Below, piece after piece: positions 35,322 to 44,787 of a DNA stretch of 47,988 nt (within the stretch, counting starts at the first letter, position 1; each line of letters starts with the position of its first letter). A program made the translations under genes and the position numbers. The stretch is from an uncultured beta proteobacterium (GTDB lineage Bacteria; Pseudomonadota; Gammaproteobacteria; Burkholderiales; Burkholderiaceae_C): assembly GCA_903845935.1 (NCBI GenBank), contig CAIMZI010000075.1:1-47988 (forward strand), written 5' to 3'. Under the pieces are notes generated by a model that saw nothing but the letters and a program-made list of their open reading frames with translations, was not told the origin of the DNA and did no database searches.

Positions 35322-37088
35322 ATGTCCCTGCTGCGCGCCCTGCTCCGACCGGCCGTGCTGTGGCCGACCCTGCTGCTGCTGATCGTCGCCCTGTACCTGT
35401 GGGGTCTGGGCGGACCCTACGCCCCCACCAATGGCGACGAGATGGTCTATGTCCATATCGCCCGCATGACTGCCGAATCCGGACACTGGCTGCCCCTGCA
35501 AAGTGAGCTGGTGGGCATGCGCAATACCAAGCCACCGCTGCTGATCTGGCAGGCCATCGTCGCCAGCGGCTGGGGCGCTCACTGGAGCCTGCTGGCGCTG
35601 CGCCTGCCCGCCGTCGTCTACAGCTTTGCCACGGCCGCCCTGCTGGCGTTTTTTGCCTGGCGCATCAGCGGCAAGCGCAGCACCGGTTTTTTGGCGGCCG
35701 TGCTTTATCTGCTGTACTTCTCCACCTTTCGCTATGGCCGGGTATATCTGACCTCGGCCCCCGAAACCTTCTGGCTGGCCCTGCCGATGTGGTGGGTGTT
35801 GTGGCTGAGGCTACGCGCTAGCGCACCAGGAGCAGTGGCGCCAACGCGTATCGGCTGGCTGGCCTACACCCTGTTCGGCATCGCCATGGGCCTGGGCTCG
35901 GCCTACAAGTCCTTTGCCCTGATTGCTCCCGCCAGCGCGGCGCTCTGGTGCGCCATTCTCTGGGGTGAGCCGCGCCTGGACTGGAAAACCCTGTGGCGCA
36001 CCACGGCAGGGGTGGCCTGGTGCGCCCTGCTAGGCCTTGGACTTTTTTGCCTTTGGTTTGTGCTCGACCCCAACCCGGCCGCCGTCTGGCAGGAGTTTGT
36101 GCTGGCGGAAAATGCCGGCAAGCTGTCCAACAGCATGGGTTACTGGCAGAACGCCTGGAATGGCCCCTATCCGATGTGGACACAGCTGCTGGCCTACCCG
36201 GTCAATGCCGGGCTACTGGCGCTGACCGGCCTGGGCTTTTGCTGGCTGGTCGTCCAGCGCGGGCTGCGCATCAGCAGCTACCGTGGCCTGACCGCAGCCC
36301 ACAAAGTGCTGCTCGCCTGGCTCCTGGTCTGGCTGATCGTGTTCACCATCCCCAGCCAACGCTCCGAGCGTTATGTGATTCCGGCCGTGCCGGCCCTGGC
36401 CATCGCCATGGCCTTGTTGTGGCAACAGATAGGCCGAGTCTGGTCACTGGCCACGCTGCTATTGCTTGCTCCGGCCCTGGTGCTGCTGGCGCGCATTGCC
36501 TGGGTCATTGGCGCGATGGATGTTGGCTCGCCGCTGCTGGCCCGACTGACGCTGCTGGTGTCCGGCTTGGGCCTGCTGGCGGTGGCCCTGGGCTTGTTCA
36601 ATGCCCGCTGGACGCGCAATGCCAGTCTGGTGGCCTGTGCGGCAGTCTACGCCAGCTTTGGCCTGATGGTCTCGCCGCTATCGCACCCGAATACCGACTA
36701 TTCAGAGGCCGTACACGCGCAGCTGGCTGGCAAGCGCGTGGCCGTGCCCAATGGCTTTACCGGCCAGTTTGAGCACTACCGATTTGTCCTGCCCGGCGCG
36801 CGCACCACACCGTATGACGCCGAGGGACGAAACACCGGCGAGCTGTACCCGGACATGGCGCCAGCCGAGCGGCTGCAGCGTCTGCTCACCGAATTTGACG
36901 CCGTGGTCTGGCTGCAGGACAACGAAGATCAGGAACAAGCCACCTGCCTGCCTAACTGTCAGCTCTTAGCACAGCGCTGGCATGTGAAGAGCCGCCACAA
37001 ATCGGGCGAGGTCACGCTGGACAACCTGTGGTACCCGCAGGAATGGCTGTTCAGCCGCGAATGGCTGCTGGTGAAGACTGCGCCCTGA
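35322..37088 (+). CDS. ArnT/PMT-like membrane glycosyltransferase (GT-C fold)
   Basis: A 588-residue integral membrane protein with about 11-12 hydrophobic segments. The first periplasmic loop has the acidic GT-C motif in GPYAPTNGDEMVYVHIARM, followed by GMRNTKPPLLIWQAI, both typical of ArnT-like transferases that use polyprenyl-phosphate sugars. A soluble C-terminal part of about 110 residues follows. The start at 35322 is chosen by the membrane-protein N-terminus; no clear ribosome binding site is seen and the frame opens at 35265 within gtrA. With the GtrA-like flippase it likely decorates LPS core or lipid A. The sugar is unknown. Confidence 0.85.
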   Translation: MSLLRALLRPAVLWPTLLLLIVALYLWGLGGPYAPTNGDEMVYVHIARMTAESGHWLPLQSELVGMRNTKPPLLIWQAIVASGWGAHWSLLALRLPAVVYSFATAALLAFFAWRISGKRSTGFLAAVLYLLYFSTFRYGRVYLTSAPETFWLALPMWWVLWLRLRASAPGAVAPTRIGWLAYTLFGIAMGLGSAYKSFALIAPASAALWCAILWGEPRLDWKTLWRTTAGVAWCALLGLGLFCLWFVLDPNPAAVWQEFVLAENAGKLSNSMGYWQNAWNGPYPMWTQLLAYPVNAGLLALTGLGFCWLVVQRGLRISSYRGLTAAHKVLLAWLLVWLIVFTIPSQRSERYVIPAVPALAIAMALLWQQIGRVWSLATLLLLAPALVLLARIAWVIGAMDVGSPLLARLTLLVSGLGLLAVALGLFNARWTRNASLVACAAVYASFGLMVSPLSHPNTDYSEAVHAQLAGKRVAVPNGFTGQFEHYRFVLPGARTTPYDAEGRNTGELYPDMAPAERLQRLLTEFDAVVWLQDNEDQEQATCLPNCQLLAQRWHVKSRHKSGEVTLDNLWYPQEWLFSREWLLVKTAP

Positions 37089-37100
37089 CAGTAAATATTG

Positions 37101-37772
37101 CTAGCGTCGCCAGCGTTGGTACAGGGCGCGCAACAAAGCGATGTGCAGCGCCGACCACAACCAGGGGTCCAGCAAGGCGTCCCAAAGATTGCCGCTGGGC
37201 AGGCGCGTGGCGGCAAACATCAGCAGCGCCAGCGGTGCGACCCAAATTTCCGGCCCCGCAGCGACCGTCGTTTTTCCACGCAGCACCCAGGGCAGCAGGC
37301 TCAAAGCCATCAGGCCCAGCACCAGCGCCGGGCTAAAACCCCAGGAATAAATCTGCACCGGCAAAAGGGCAAAAGCATCCAGCAACAGCGCATAGCCCAA
37401 GCCTACAGCAGCCATCAGCCACCAGCCATTGGCCACGGCCACAGAACGCCTCCAGGAGACGATTGGCACGGGGAACAGCAAACGTCGCAACAGCCACAGC
37501 GAGACCAGCATGGCCGACAGGCTGGGCGCGTGGAAGGCCAGGCCCAACCAGTAGTCGGGCGATTTTTGCCCTGGCACCAGCGTCCACAGTGCCAGTGCGA
37601 GCGCCAACGCGCGCCGCAGCGCCAGTGGCAGACGGTATGTCAGGGCTGCGCCTAGCAGCGCCAGCACCAGGGCCCAACCCAGCGAAAGCCCCAGGCGCAT
37701 GACCCAGCCCACGGGCAAGGCCGGAGCGGCATCCGTCCCTAACTGGCTCCAAAGACTCAAGTACTCGCTCAT
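37101..37772 (-). CDS. Hypothetical membrane protein
   Basis: Not assigned to a family. It is a 223-residue, Leu/Ala/Trp-rich protein with six or seven predicted membrane helices (for example VMRLGLSLGWALVLALLG and WLMAAVGLGYALLLDAFALL). No catalytic motif is evident. Its ATG overlaps the stop of the sialidase-like gene (ATGA), making it the last gene of a leftward four-gene operon with the DUF748 and PaiB-like genes. It converges with the ArnT-like gene, leaving a 12-bp gap. The coupling suggests it anchors or works with the sialidase-like protein. Confidence 0.75.
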   Translation of the reverse strand: MSEYLSLWSQLGTDAAPALPVGWVMRLGLSLGWALVLALLGAALTYRLPLALRRALALALALWTLVPGQKSPDYWLGLAFHAPSLSAMLVSLWLLRRLLFPVPIVSWRRSVAVANGWWLMAAVGLGYALLLDAFALLPVQIYSWGFSPALVLGLMALSLLPWVLRGKTTVAAGPEIWVAPLALLMFAATRLPSGNLWDALLDPWLWSALHIALLRALYQRWRR

Positions 37773-38941
37773 GGTTTGCCCCCCGCGCCAAAGCGCTGCC
37801 AGGCAATACTGCGCCTATGGTCGGTATAGCTCACCCATAGCGAGCCATCGGCCCAGGCTACTGCCGGGTACGAATATTCGTCGTCGGTGCCGCCATGGGC
37901 CAGTGGCTGCAAAAGCGTCCAATGCACGGCATCGGTCGAGCGGCTCAGATCCAGCAGGTTGCGTGCGTGGGGCGAGCTGTTGTGTGTCAGCACCATCTGC
38001 CCCGGCGAGAGCGCCATGCCTGATACGGCGGCGTCCGGATTCACCAACGCCAGGTCCGGCAGGTCGCTCCAATGCCGGCCAGAGTCCAGGGTTTGCACCG
38101 CGGTGATATGTCCGTCCGGCCTGTGGTCGCGCATCAGCGCCGTCCATTGGCTAGGAGTCTGCGCCAACAGTGTGGGCTGCAGCAGGTAAGGTCGCCGCGA
38201 CATGCGCACCATGCCCAAAAACTCGCCCTGCCGGTCAAAGCGCAAGGCCACAGGGTATTTTTTTCCGATCTCGAAATGCACCGGCAGAATCATGCCGCCG
38301 TCGGCCAGAGGCAGCGGTACATTGCGCACCAGAAAGCTGATATTCCATAGCCAGGACAGCGGCAACACCCGGTCCGGCACCAGCACCAGCTTGTCCAGGG
38401 TGTTGTCCGCGCTGCTTTGCACCAGGTGCAGGATGCGCCCCGCTGCCCAACCGCCCCAGCCGGTAGCCACCACAAACAGATGCACCCGACCGGACGCGTC
38501 CAGCCAGGCCACCGGATTGCCCAGCCGCCGCAGCCCGAAGTCCAGCTGCGCGCCCATTGTGTGCCGGTCCACCACATAGCGGGCGGGCAACCAGCGCTGG
38601 GTGGCGCGGTCAAACTGCGAGGCTGCTATTTGCACATTGGGCGCGCTCTCGCGGTCGCCGGCAAACCAGAAGGCGGTGAGCGCGGCCGCGTGGCCTACGG
38701 GCATGGCCAAGAGATTGCTGGCATGGGCCGCCAAAGCGCCTTCGGGCATGGGTATTTTCCCGGCCGCCACCGGCTTGAGCAAGCTGGCGTCCACGCCTTG
38801 GGCTCCCGCCGGAAACAGCGCTTGTGCAACGGCCGGTGCCGGCGGACGCTGCCAAAGGTCGAGCAGCAAAGCCAGGGCCACCAACAGCAGTGCCGCCAGG
38901 CCACGGCCTAAAGGCGCCCGCAAGAATGAAGTCAAGCTCAT
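37769..38941 (-). CDS. Membrane-anchored sialidase-like (BNR repeat) protein
   Basis: A 390-residue protein with an N-terminal signal-anchor (GLAALLLVALALLLDLW, about 14-30) and a six-bladed-propeller-like periplasmic domain. Asp-box motifs are recognisable: TLDSGRHW matches S/T-x-D-x-G-x-x-W, and STDAVHW is a degenerate one. The overall pattern resembles the exo-alpha-sialidase (BNR_2) family, but the catalytic Arg triad and Tyr/Glu pair cannot be assigned safely. It is coupled by 4-bp overlaps to both neighbours. It may trim or bind an envelope glycan; sialic acid itself is not implied. Confidence 0.75.
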   Translation of the reverse strand: MSLTSFLRAPLGRGLAALLLVALALLLDLWQRPPAPAVAQALFPAGAQGVDASLLKPVAAGKIPMPEGALAAHASNLLAMPVGHAAALTAFWFAGDRESAPNVQIAASQFDRATQRWLPARYVVDRHTMGAQLDFGLRRLGNPVAWLDASGRVHLFVVATGWGGWAAGRILHLVQSSADNTLDKLVLVPDRVLPLSWLWNISFLVRNVPLPLADGGMILPVHFEIGKKYPVALRFDRQGEFLGMVRMSRRPYLLQPTLLAQTPSQWTALMRDHRPDGHITAVQTLDSGRHWSDLPDLALVNPDAAVSGMALSPGQMVLTHNSSPHARNLLDLSRSTDAVHWTLLQPLAHGGTDDEYSYPAVAWADGSLWVSYTDHRRSIAWQRFGAGGKP

Positions 38942-39588
38942 GCCCGCCCGGCATCTGGCGCATGGGCCGTGAGTAGCTCCGCCATGGCCTGCGCCTGTCC
39001 ATCCGGCAGTGCCCCCAGTGCCTGTACCACACCGGCACGGTTGACGGCGGGCTGGTTCTGACTGACTTTCCACTTGCCAGCCCAATGCGTCACCTCAATC
39101 GAAATGCCCACGACGGCCTTGAGCATGGCATCGGTGTAATCGCGCGGTGCATCGTCCACGGCCCAGGGTTTGGCCGAAGCACGCTCCTGTTGCTGGGTGA
39201 TTTGCGTGACTTGCTCTCTCACCCAGGCGGCATCGTCATGCACGCGCAACAGGCCGCGGGCCTGCACCACGACATAGTTCCAAGTTGGCACCACCTTGCC
39301 ATGCTCCTGCTTGGTCGGGTACCAGCCGGGGCTGATGTAATGCTGCGGCCCCTGAAAAATCACCAGCACCGGCGTCTCCAGCCGGGTCTCGCGCCATAGC
39401 GGATTAGCCCGCGCCACATGGCCCACCAGCGTGCCCAAGGGGCCCAGGCCTACGCGCAAGAGCATGGGAATCTGGTCGGCCACCAGACCGGCGTCGCTCA
39501 GGGTGACCAGGGTGCTTAAGGGCTGGCTTGTCACCAGGGCCTGCAGCACGTCCAGGCGGGTTTCTTCGAAGTGTTGCGGTTGGTACAT
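38938..39588 (-). CDS. FMN-binding negative transcriptional regulator, PaiB family
   Basis: A 216-residue split-barrel flavin-binding protein of the PaiB family. It starts with the family-typical MYQPQHFEE and has the landmarks ISPGWYPTKQEHGKVVPTWNY and KWKVSQNQPAVNRAGV. Members bind FMN or heme, and some act as repressors in Bacillus. It starts 2 bp after the DUF748 stop and overlaps the sialidase-like gene by 4 bp. No DNA-binding motif is evident, so an enzymatic or cofactor-binding role is as likely as regulation. Confidence 0.88.
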   Translation of the reverse strand: MYQPQHFEETRLDVLQALVTSQPLSTLVTLSDAGLVADQIPMLLRVGLGPLGTLVGHVARANPLWRETRLETPVLVIFQGPQHYISPGWYPTKQEHGKVVPTWNYVVVQARGLLRVHDDAAWVREQVTQITQQQERASAKPWAVDDAPRDYTDAMLKAVVGISIEVTHWAGKWKVSQNQPAVNRAGVVQALGALPDGQAQAMAELLTAHAPDAGRA

Positions 39589-39590
39589 GT

Positions 39591-42500
39591 TTAGTGGTGC
39601 TCAATGCTCAGTTCGGCGCGGGGCTGCCAGTCGGCCGCAGGGGCGTCTGTTTTGACATCGCCTAGAAACAAGCGTTCGGAGGGCAATTGTCGCGCAGTCA
39701 GGTAATCACGCACGGCAATGCTGCGATTCAGTGCCAGTTCGCGCACCGTATCTTCATCCACCGCCATGCTGGCCAGCAACAGCGCCTGCATTTCGGCAGC
39801 GCTCAAGTCCTTGACCAGGCCCAGCAGATTGCGCGGCTTTTTGACGCCGGAGCGGCGGTAGACTTCTTTCAGCAGGGCCGGGGATTCTTGCGGCGTCACA
39901 TAGTCCACGGCCGTGACGTCCTTGCCTGAGGTCGCCGCCGCACGGCGCTTTTCAGCCAGCAACAGGCCCTGCAAACGCTCGCGTCGGATGGCATCCGCCT
40001 CCCGCTCCAGGCTGGCCGTTCCGACCACGGTGAGGCGCAGACCGGGCTTGTCGCGCAGGGCCTGGGCCACGCTGTCCAGTCCTTGCAGCCCGGCCGCGGC
40101 AACGCGGGCCGTGCCGGCATCAAACACCACGTTGCTGAGTTCGTCGACAGCGCCTTCGCCGCCCAGCAAGCCACGGATCAGGCTAAAGGGCGAGGTCAAG
40201 GCCTTGGCGACGATATTGCCGACCACCTTCCAGATCAGCGGCCAAACACGAAACTGAGGGTCGTTGAGCGAGCCGCTTACCGGCAGGTTCAAATCAATCA
40301 CCCCCCGGCTGTCGGCCAGCAGCGCCACCGCCAGCTTGACCGGCAAGGGACTGGCAGTCCCCTGTTCCGCATCACCAAATACCAGCTGGTTCAGCGTGAT
40401 CTGGTTGCCTGCCTGCAGCATCCCGTCCGGGCTGATGGCGTAACTCAGGTCGGCGCTCAGCTTGCCGCGCTCGATGCCATAACCCGCGTACTTGATCGCA
40501 TAGGACGACAGCGGCGACAGCTCCAGGTCCCGCACCTTGGCCTTGATTTCAAGCGCCGGCGGCCGGGCCAGCGGGTTGAGCTTGCCGGCAATTTCCAGGC
40601 TGGCCGTGCCCTCGGCGCGGCCACGCAATTCCAGATTGGCCATCTGCTCGCCTGCTTGAGCGGAGCCGAAGTGGCCTAAGGCTCCGGCCAGCTCGGTCAG
40701 GTCGGCCGAGTAATTCGGCTTGATAAAGTGGTCCGAAAAGGCCACCCGGCCATTGACCAGACGGACGCCGCCTATGTCAATCACCGGGCCACTGGCAGAG
40801 TCGACCACCGGCGCAGCTGCGCCAGCCTGCAGCGGGGTGGCTGTCGTACTTGGACTAGCCGCAGCATCCTCGGAATGGACCAGATCTTGCAGCACCAACC
40901 GGCCCTGGGCATTCACAACCAGACGGGCAAAAAAATCGGACAGCGACAACTCACCCAGTTGCAGACGCAGTGGCGTTCCAGGTGCCATGTTGAAGGCGAT
41001 GGCGGGCACCGACAGCGCCTTCCAGTGCAGCAATTCCTCGGATGTAACCGCTTCAGCCGTTGCGGCCGTGCTGGCCGCTTCGGTCAGCGACACGGCGCTA
41101 TCAGCGCTATTCGCCTTGGCACCTGGCACCGCCGTCGGGGCAGCGTTGAGCACCAACTCTTCGATCGCGCCATCGCCACGCAGTTGCAGCTCGGGCCCGT
41201 TGGGCAGGCTGGCATAGCGGATGTCGCCCTTGAAGCTGGTGTCGGCGCGCAGCAGGTCCAGCCGCAACTTGCCCATGGCATAGGGGGCCAGGGATTGGGC
41301 CGGAAACTGCTTAGCCTCCAGCCTGCCCTGTGCCACCAACGGGTCCCAGCTCAGCGTGCCATCAAAACGCAGGCTGCCTGTATCGGTGCGGGCACCGCGC
41401 ACCTTGGCCAACAGGCTGACCGGGATCGGCTTTCTGCCGTCCAGGGTCAGATTTTTAAGCCGCGTTTGCAGAGCCGAAAGCTCCAGAAAGACGGGTTTTG
41501 ACGCGGCCCGGTCGACCCAGCTCAGCGCGCCGTCATCCACGGCCAGCTCGGTAAGCGCCACGCTCCAGGCTGGGGCCGGAGCTTTGGGCGGGGCGGCCGA
41601 GCCGAGGGCAAACCACTTTGCAGCCAGCCACTGGCCGTCCTGCCCGCGTGACACCCGCAGATGGGGGCTGAGCAAGGCCAGCCGACCCAGCGTTGCGGAG
41701 CGCTTTTGTAGGTCGACGCTGATGTCGCGGGCTTCCAGCAGCTTGAACGAAGGCAGGTCCCGGGCGGCAATGTCACCGACGCTCTTGTCGCTCTTTGCGG
41801 CCGGTGGACTCAGCGCAAAGTCGTGCAATGCCAGACGCTTGGCCTGCAGTTGCAGGGCGCCGCCGTTCCAACTGGCGGCCAGCTCGCCTTCCAGCACGCC
41901 ACTTGCCTGGGGCAGAAGGACTTGGCTCAAATAGGGCGCTGCCAGCGACAGGCCCAGATCCGACAGCTTGGCCGTCACCGAACCGGCAGTGTCGGTGCCC
42001 TCGCCCGTCAGCTGCAGCGTGGCCGGTTTGGAGCCCTTGGCAGTTTTAACCCCCTTGGCGTCTTCAGTCTGCAAGGTGGCACTGGCCTCGAAATGCGCCG
42101 GTTGGGCAAGCGGCCAACGCAGGTCGCGCACCTGTACCTGGGTATTGGTGAACGCCAACCGGGCCTTGGGCGCCACGCTGTCATCGCTCCAGCGCAGTTG
42201 CCCATCGTGGAGCTGGATGCGCTGCACCGCCACCTGCCAATCGGCCGACGCTGGCGTGGATTTGCCGGACTGCGCCACGCCGGGCAGCATCCAGACCCCG
42301 GCAGCGTTGCGGCCCACCGCCACGGTGGGCTTGTTCAGCTCCAAGGACTCCAACACCACGCTGTGCTCCAGCGGGCGCAGTTCCTTGAACACGGCCTGCA
42401 CCGAGGCGGCCGACAGGGCTTTTGCACCGGCCGGGTCATCCAGCCTCAGGTCTGACAGCTTGACGGTGCCTGTGATCAGGAGCTTGGTGGGCTGGGCCTG

Positions 42501-43292
42501 CTCAAACGACAGCGTGAGCGCGCCATCCAGCAGCGCCGACCTTAGCCGTAGTGGCAGACTGGCAGGCAGGTAGGGCAGATAGGGCGCAATGTCCAGATGT
42601 GTGACCTGCAGGTTCAGCTCGCCCTTGGGGCTGGTCGCAAACGGTGTGACCTGGGCAGCGGAGTCAAAGGCGCTGCCATTGAGTTCAAACGCCAGGTGCG
42701 GCTGCACCATTTGTTCGCGCTGGGAATCCAGTCTGCTTAAAAAGGGGAGCGAAGCCTGGAGCTTGCGCAGGCTATGGTGGCGCTCGCCAGACGCCAAATG
42801 GTCGACCACATCGGCGGAACCGTCACGGATCGCCAAATTGTTCAACACGAAGTGCATGGGCGCAGACGGGGGGGACTCCGGCGCAGTCTGGAACCGCGCC
42901 AGCACATCTTCAAGGTCGGTGTGTCCGGCTCCCAGATGTGTCAGCGCAAGCTGCGGCTGCATAACCGTCAAGCCATCCAGCACCGGCGCCAGGCGCCAAA
43001 GCGACTGCAACTCTAGCTTGGCTTGGATGCGCGCAATCGACAGCTGGGTGGACTGGCCGTCGGCGCTGGCCACCCGGATCTCGGAGGCGCCAAGCTCCAG
43101 CGTCCAGGGCTTGAAGTCCAGCGTGCCGATGCTCAGCCTGCGCCCCAGTGCATCAGAACCGCGCTGCTCGGCCTGGCTCTTGAGCAGCGGGGGCAAGGCC
43201 GACCAGGCCAGCGCGCCCAAGCCCAGGCAAACCGCCAAGCCCCAGGCCAGGCGGCGTAGCCATGTGATGTGCAGCATGCGCTTGAGATCCAT
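39591..43292 (-). CDS. DUF748 family giant envelope protein (AsmA/TamB-like)
   Basis: A 1233-residue protein with an N-terminal membrane anchor (LRRLAWGLAVCLGLGALAWSAL, about 12-33) and a long beta-rich periplasmic region of the DUF748/AsmA-like type. The start of the repeat module, RRLSIGTLDFKPWTLELGASEIRV, is typical. The C-terminal part contains an OmpA-like stretch (GLRLTVVGTASLEREADAIR, about 1090-1110). Related bridge-like proteins are proposed to move phospholipids between membranes. It heads a leftward operon and is divergent from a TIGR03790-family gene 63 bp away. No clear ribosome binding site was found at the chosen start. Confidence 0.88.
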   Translation of the reverse strand: MDLKRMLHITWLRRLAWGLAVCLGLGALAWSALPPLLKSQAEQRGSDALGRRLSIGTLDFKPWTLELGASEIRVASADGQSTQLSIARIQAKLELQSLWRLAPVLDGLTVMQPQLALTHLGAGHTDLEDVLARFQTAPESPPSAPMHFVLNNLAIRDGSADVVDHLASGERHHSLRKLQASLPFLSRLDSQREQMVQPHLAFELNGSAFDSAAQVTPFATSPKGELNLQVTHLDIAPYLPYLPASLPLRLRSALLDGALTLSFEQAQPTKLLITGTVKLSDLRLDDPAGAKALSAASVQAVFKELRPLEHSVVLESLELNKPTVAVGRNAAGVWMLPGVAQSGKSTPASADWQVAVQRIQLHDGQLRWSDDSVAPKARLAFTNTQVQVRDLRWPLAQPAHFEASATLQTEDAKGVKTAKGSKPATLQLTGEGTDTAGSVTAKLSDLGLSLAAPYLSQVLLPQASGVLEGELAASWNGGALQLQAKRLALHDFALSPPAAKSDKSVGDIAARDLPSFKLLEARDISVDLQKRSATLGRLALLSPHLRVSRGQDGQWLAAKWFALGSAAPPKAPAPAWSVALTELAVDDGALSWVDRAASKPVFLELSALQTRLKNLTLDGRKPIPVSLLAKVRGARTDTGSLRFDGTLSWDPLVAQGRLEAKQFPAQSLAPYAMGKLRLDLLRADTSFKGDIRYASLPNGPELQLRGDGAIEELVLNAAPTAVPGAKANSADSAVSLTEAASTAATAEAVTSEELLHWKALSVPAIAFNMAPGTPLRLQLGELSLSDFFARLVVNAQGRLVLQDLVHSEDAAASPSTTATPLQAGAAAPVVDSASGPVIDIGGVRLVNGRVAFSDHFIKPNYSADLTELAGALGHFGSAQAGEQMANLELRGRAEGTASLEIAGKLNPLARPPALEIKAKVRDLELSPLSSYAIKYAGYGIERGKLSADLSYAISPDGMLQAGNQITLNQLVFGDAEQGTASPLPVKLAVALLADSRGVIDLNLPVSGSLNDPQFRVWPLIWKVVGNIVAKALTSPFSLIRGLLGGEGAVDELSNVVFDAGTARVAAAGLQGLDSVAQALRDKPGLRLTVVGTASLEREADAIRRERLQGLLLAEKRRAAATSGKDVTAVDYVTPQESPALLKEVYRRSGVKKPRNLLGLVKDLSAAEMQALLLASMAVDEDTVRELALNRSIAVRDYLTARQLPSERLFLGDVKTDAPAADWQPRAELSIEHH

Positions 43293-43355
43293 GGCGCATT
43301 ATTGCTGACAGGCGGGTGTTTAATCCATGCCAACAAACCAAGCAAGAAGCCGGCA

Positions 43356-44453
43356 ATGAAAGCAACTCCGACAACCGTGGCAGCCCGACGCAGCGCCCTG
43401 GCCCTGCTGCAGGCACTGGCCTGCCTGCTAAGCCAGAGCGCTGCGGCAGAGGTCCCGGCGCTGGCGAGCGCCACCAGCATCCGGGTGCCGCGCATCGCTG
43501 GCAGACTGGTCGCCGCCGACCTGGGGCTGGTAATCAATGTGGACGATCCCTATTCGGTGGCCGTGGGCGCGTATTACGCGCAGCGCCGCGGCATCCCGGC
43601 CGAGCAGATCGTGCGCGTCAGCCTGCCGCTGCGCAACAGCTTAAGCGTGGTTGAACTGGATTTGCTGGCAGCGCAGATTGGCAGCGCGCTGGGACCCAAG
43701 GTCCAAGCACTGGCGCTGGCCTGGGCCAGGCCCTACGCCGTGGAGTGCAACTCCATCACCTCGGCCCTGAGTCTGGGCTTTCAAGCCGCGCTGTGCAAGC
43801 AGACCTGCGCCGCCAGTGCCCCTTCGGCGTATTTCAATCACAACACCCTGCAGCCGTTTACCGACTTGGGGCTGCGGCCTTCCATGCTGCTGGCAGCCAG
43901 CAGCGTGGAAGCGGCCCAGGCCCTGATCGAGCGCGGCATCGCCTCGGACCAGCAGCTTGGCAAACGCGGCGTTCCCAATGCCCATGCCGTGTTTGTCAGC
44001 ACCGCAGACGCGGCGCGCAGCGTGCGTTCGGTGCTGTTTCCCCCAGCCGGCAGATTCGACGCTGCGGGTCTGGAGGTGCAGCGCGTCAACGGCCCATTGC
44101 CCGAGCTGCAGCGGGTGGTGCTGCTGCAAACCGGCGCGGCCCGGGTAGATGCGATCGACGCCATTCCCTGGCTGCCCGGTGCGCTGGCCGACCACCTGAC
44201 CTCGTTTGGCGGCAAGCTGTTCGAGGCCCATGGTCAGATGACGGTGTTGGACTGGCTGGACGCAGGCGCCACCGCCAGCTATGGCACCGTGACCGAACCC
44301 TGCAACCACCTGCAAAAATTCCCACATCCACAGGTACTGCTGCTGAACTACCTGCAAGGCAGTAGCGCCATTGAGGCCTATTGGCGCAGCGTGGCCTGGC
44401 CGGCCCAGGGTCTGTTTGTGGGCGAGCCTCTGGCAGCACCCTTTGGGCACTAG
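43356..44453 (+). CDS. TIGR03790 family secreted protein
   Basis: A 365-residue exported protein with a signal peptide (RRSALALLQALACLLSQSAAA, cleavage near residue 32). The mature part has the TIGR03790 landmark LVINVDDPYSVAVGAYYAQRRGIPAEQIV. Family function is unknown; members occur in scattered Gram-negative bacteria. The start at 43356 is chosen at the signal peptide; the frame opens at 43269 on the wrong side of the divergent DUF748 start. Four Cys (in VECNSI, LCKQTCA and EPCNH) suggest disulfides. A J-domain gene starts 13 bp after its stop, so it could lead the following operon. Confidence 0.8.
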   Translation: MKATPTTVAARRSALALLQALACLLSQSAAAEVPALASATSIRVPRIAGRLVAADLGLVINVDDPYSVAVGAYYAQRRGIPAEQIVRVSLPLRNSLSVVELDLLAAQIGSALGPKVQALALAWARPYAVECNSITSALSLGFQAALCKQTCAASAPSAYFNHNTLQPFTDLGLRPSMLLAASSVEAAQALIERGIASDQQLGKRGVPNAHAVFVSTADAARSVRSVLFPPAGRFDAAGLEVQRVNGPLPELQRVVLLQTGAARVDAIDAIPWLPGALADHLTSFGGKLFEAHGQMTVLDWLDAGATASYGTVTEPCNHLQKFPHPQVLLLNYLQGSSAIEAYWRSVAWPAQGLFVGEPLAAPFGH

Positions 44454-44466
44454 AATGATCTGCCCC

Positions 44467-44766
44467 ATGAACGACCATTACACCGCCCTCGGGCTAGGCA
44501 GCGACGCCTCGCTTGCCGATATCAAGAAGGCGTTTCGCCAGAAGGCGTCACAATTTCACCCGGACCGCAACGATGCCGCCGATGCTGCGGCGCGCTTTCG
44601 TGCCGTGCAAGAGGCCTATGAGGTCTTGAGCGATGACGCCAAACGCCAGGCCTACGACGACAATCGCCGTCGCAACCTGCTGGACGACCCGGCCGAGACG
44701 GCACGCGAGATCTGGACTGGCTACTTTGCCGCCCTGCTTTCCGCACTACCCCAAAGTAGTACTTAA
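44467..44766 (+). CDS. Small J-domain protein (type III, DnaJ-like co-chaperone)
   Basis: A 99-residue protein that is almost entirely a J domain: helix II KKAFRQKASQF leads into the invariant HPD at residues 31-33, and helix III FRAVQEAYEVLSDDAKRQAYD closes it. It lacks the G/F region, zinc finger and C-terminal substrate domain, so it can stimulate an Hsp70 ATPase but must target it through partners or its 30-residue tail. It starts 13 bp after the TIGR03790 gene (an in-frame ATG at 44455 is also possible) and is followed by three uncharacterised genes. Confidence 0.92.
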   Translation: MNDHYTALGLGSDASLADIKKAFRQKASQFHPDRNDAADAAARFRAVQEAYEVLSDDAKRQAYDDNRRRNLLDDPAETAREIWTGYFAALLSALPQSST

Positions 44767-44787
44767 AAACCGAAAAATCGAGACCTC

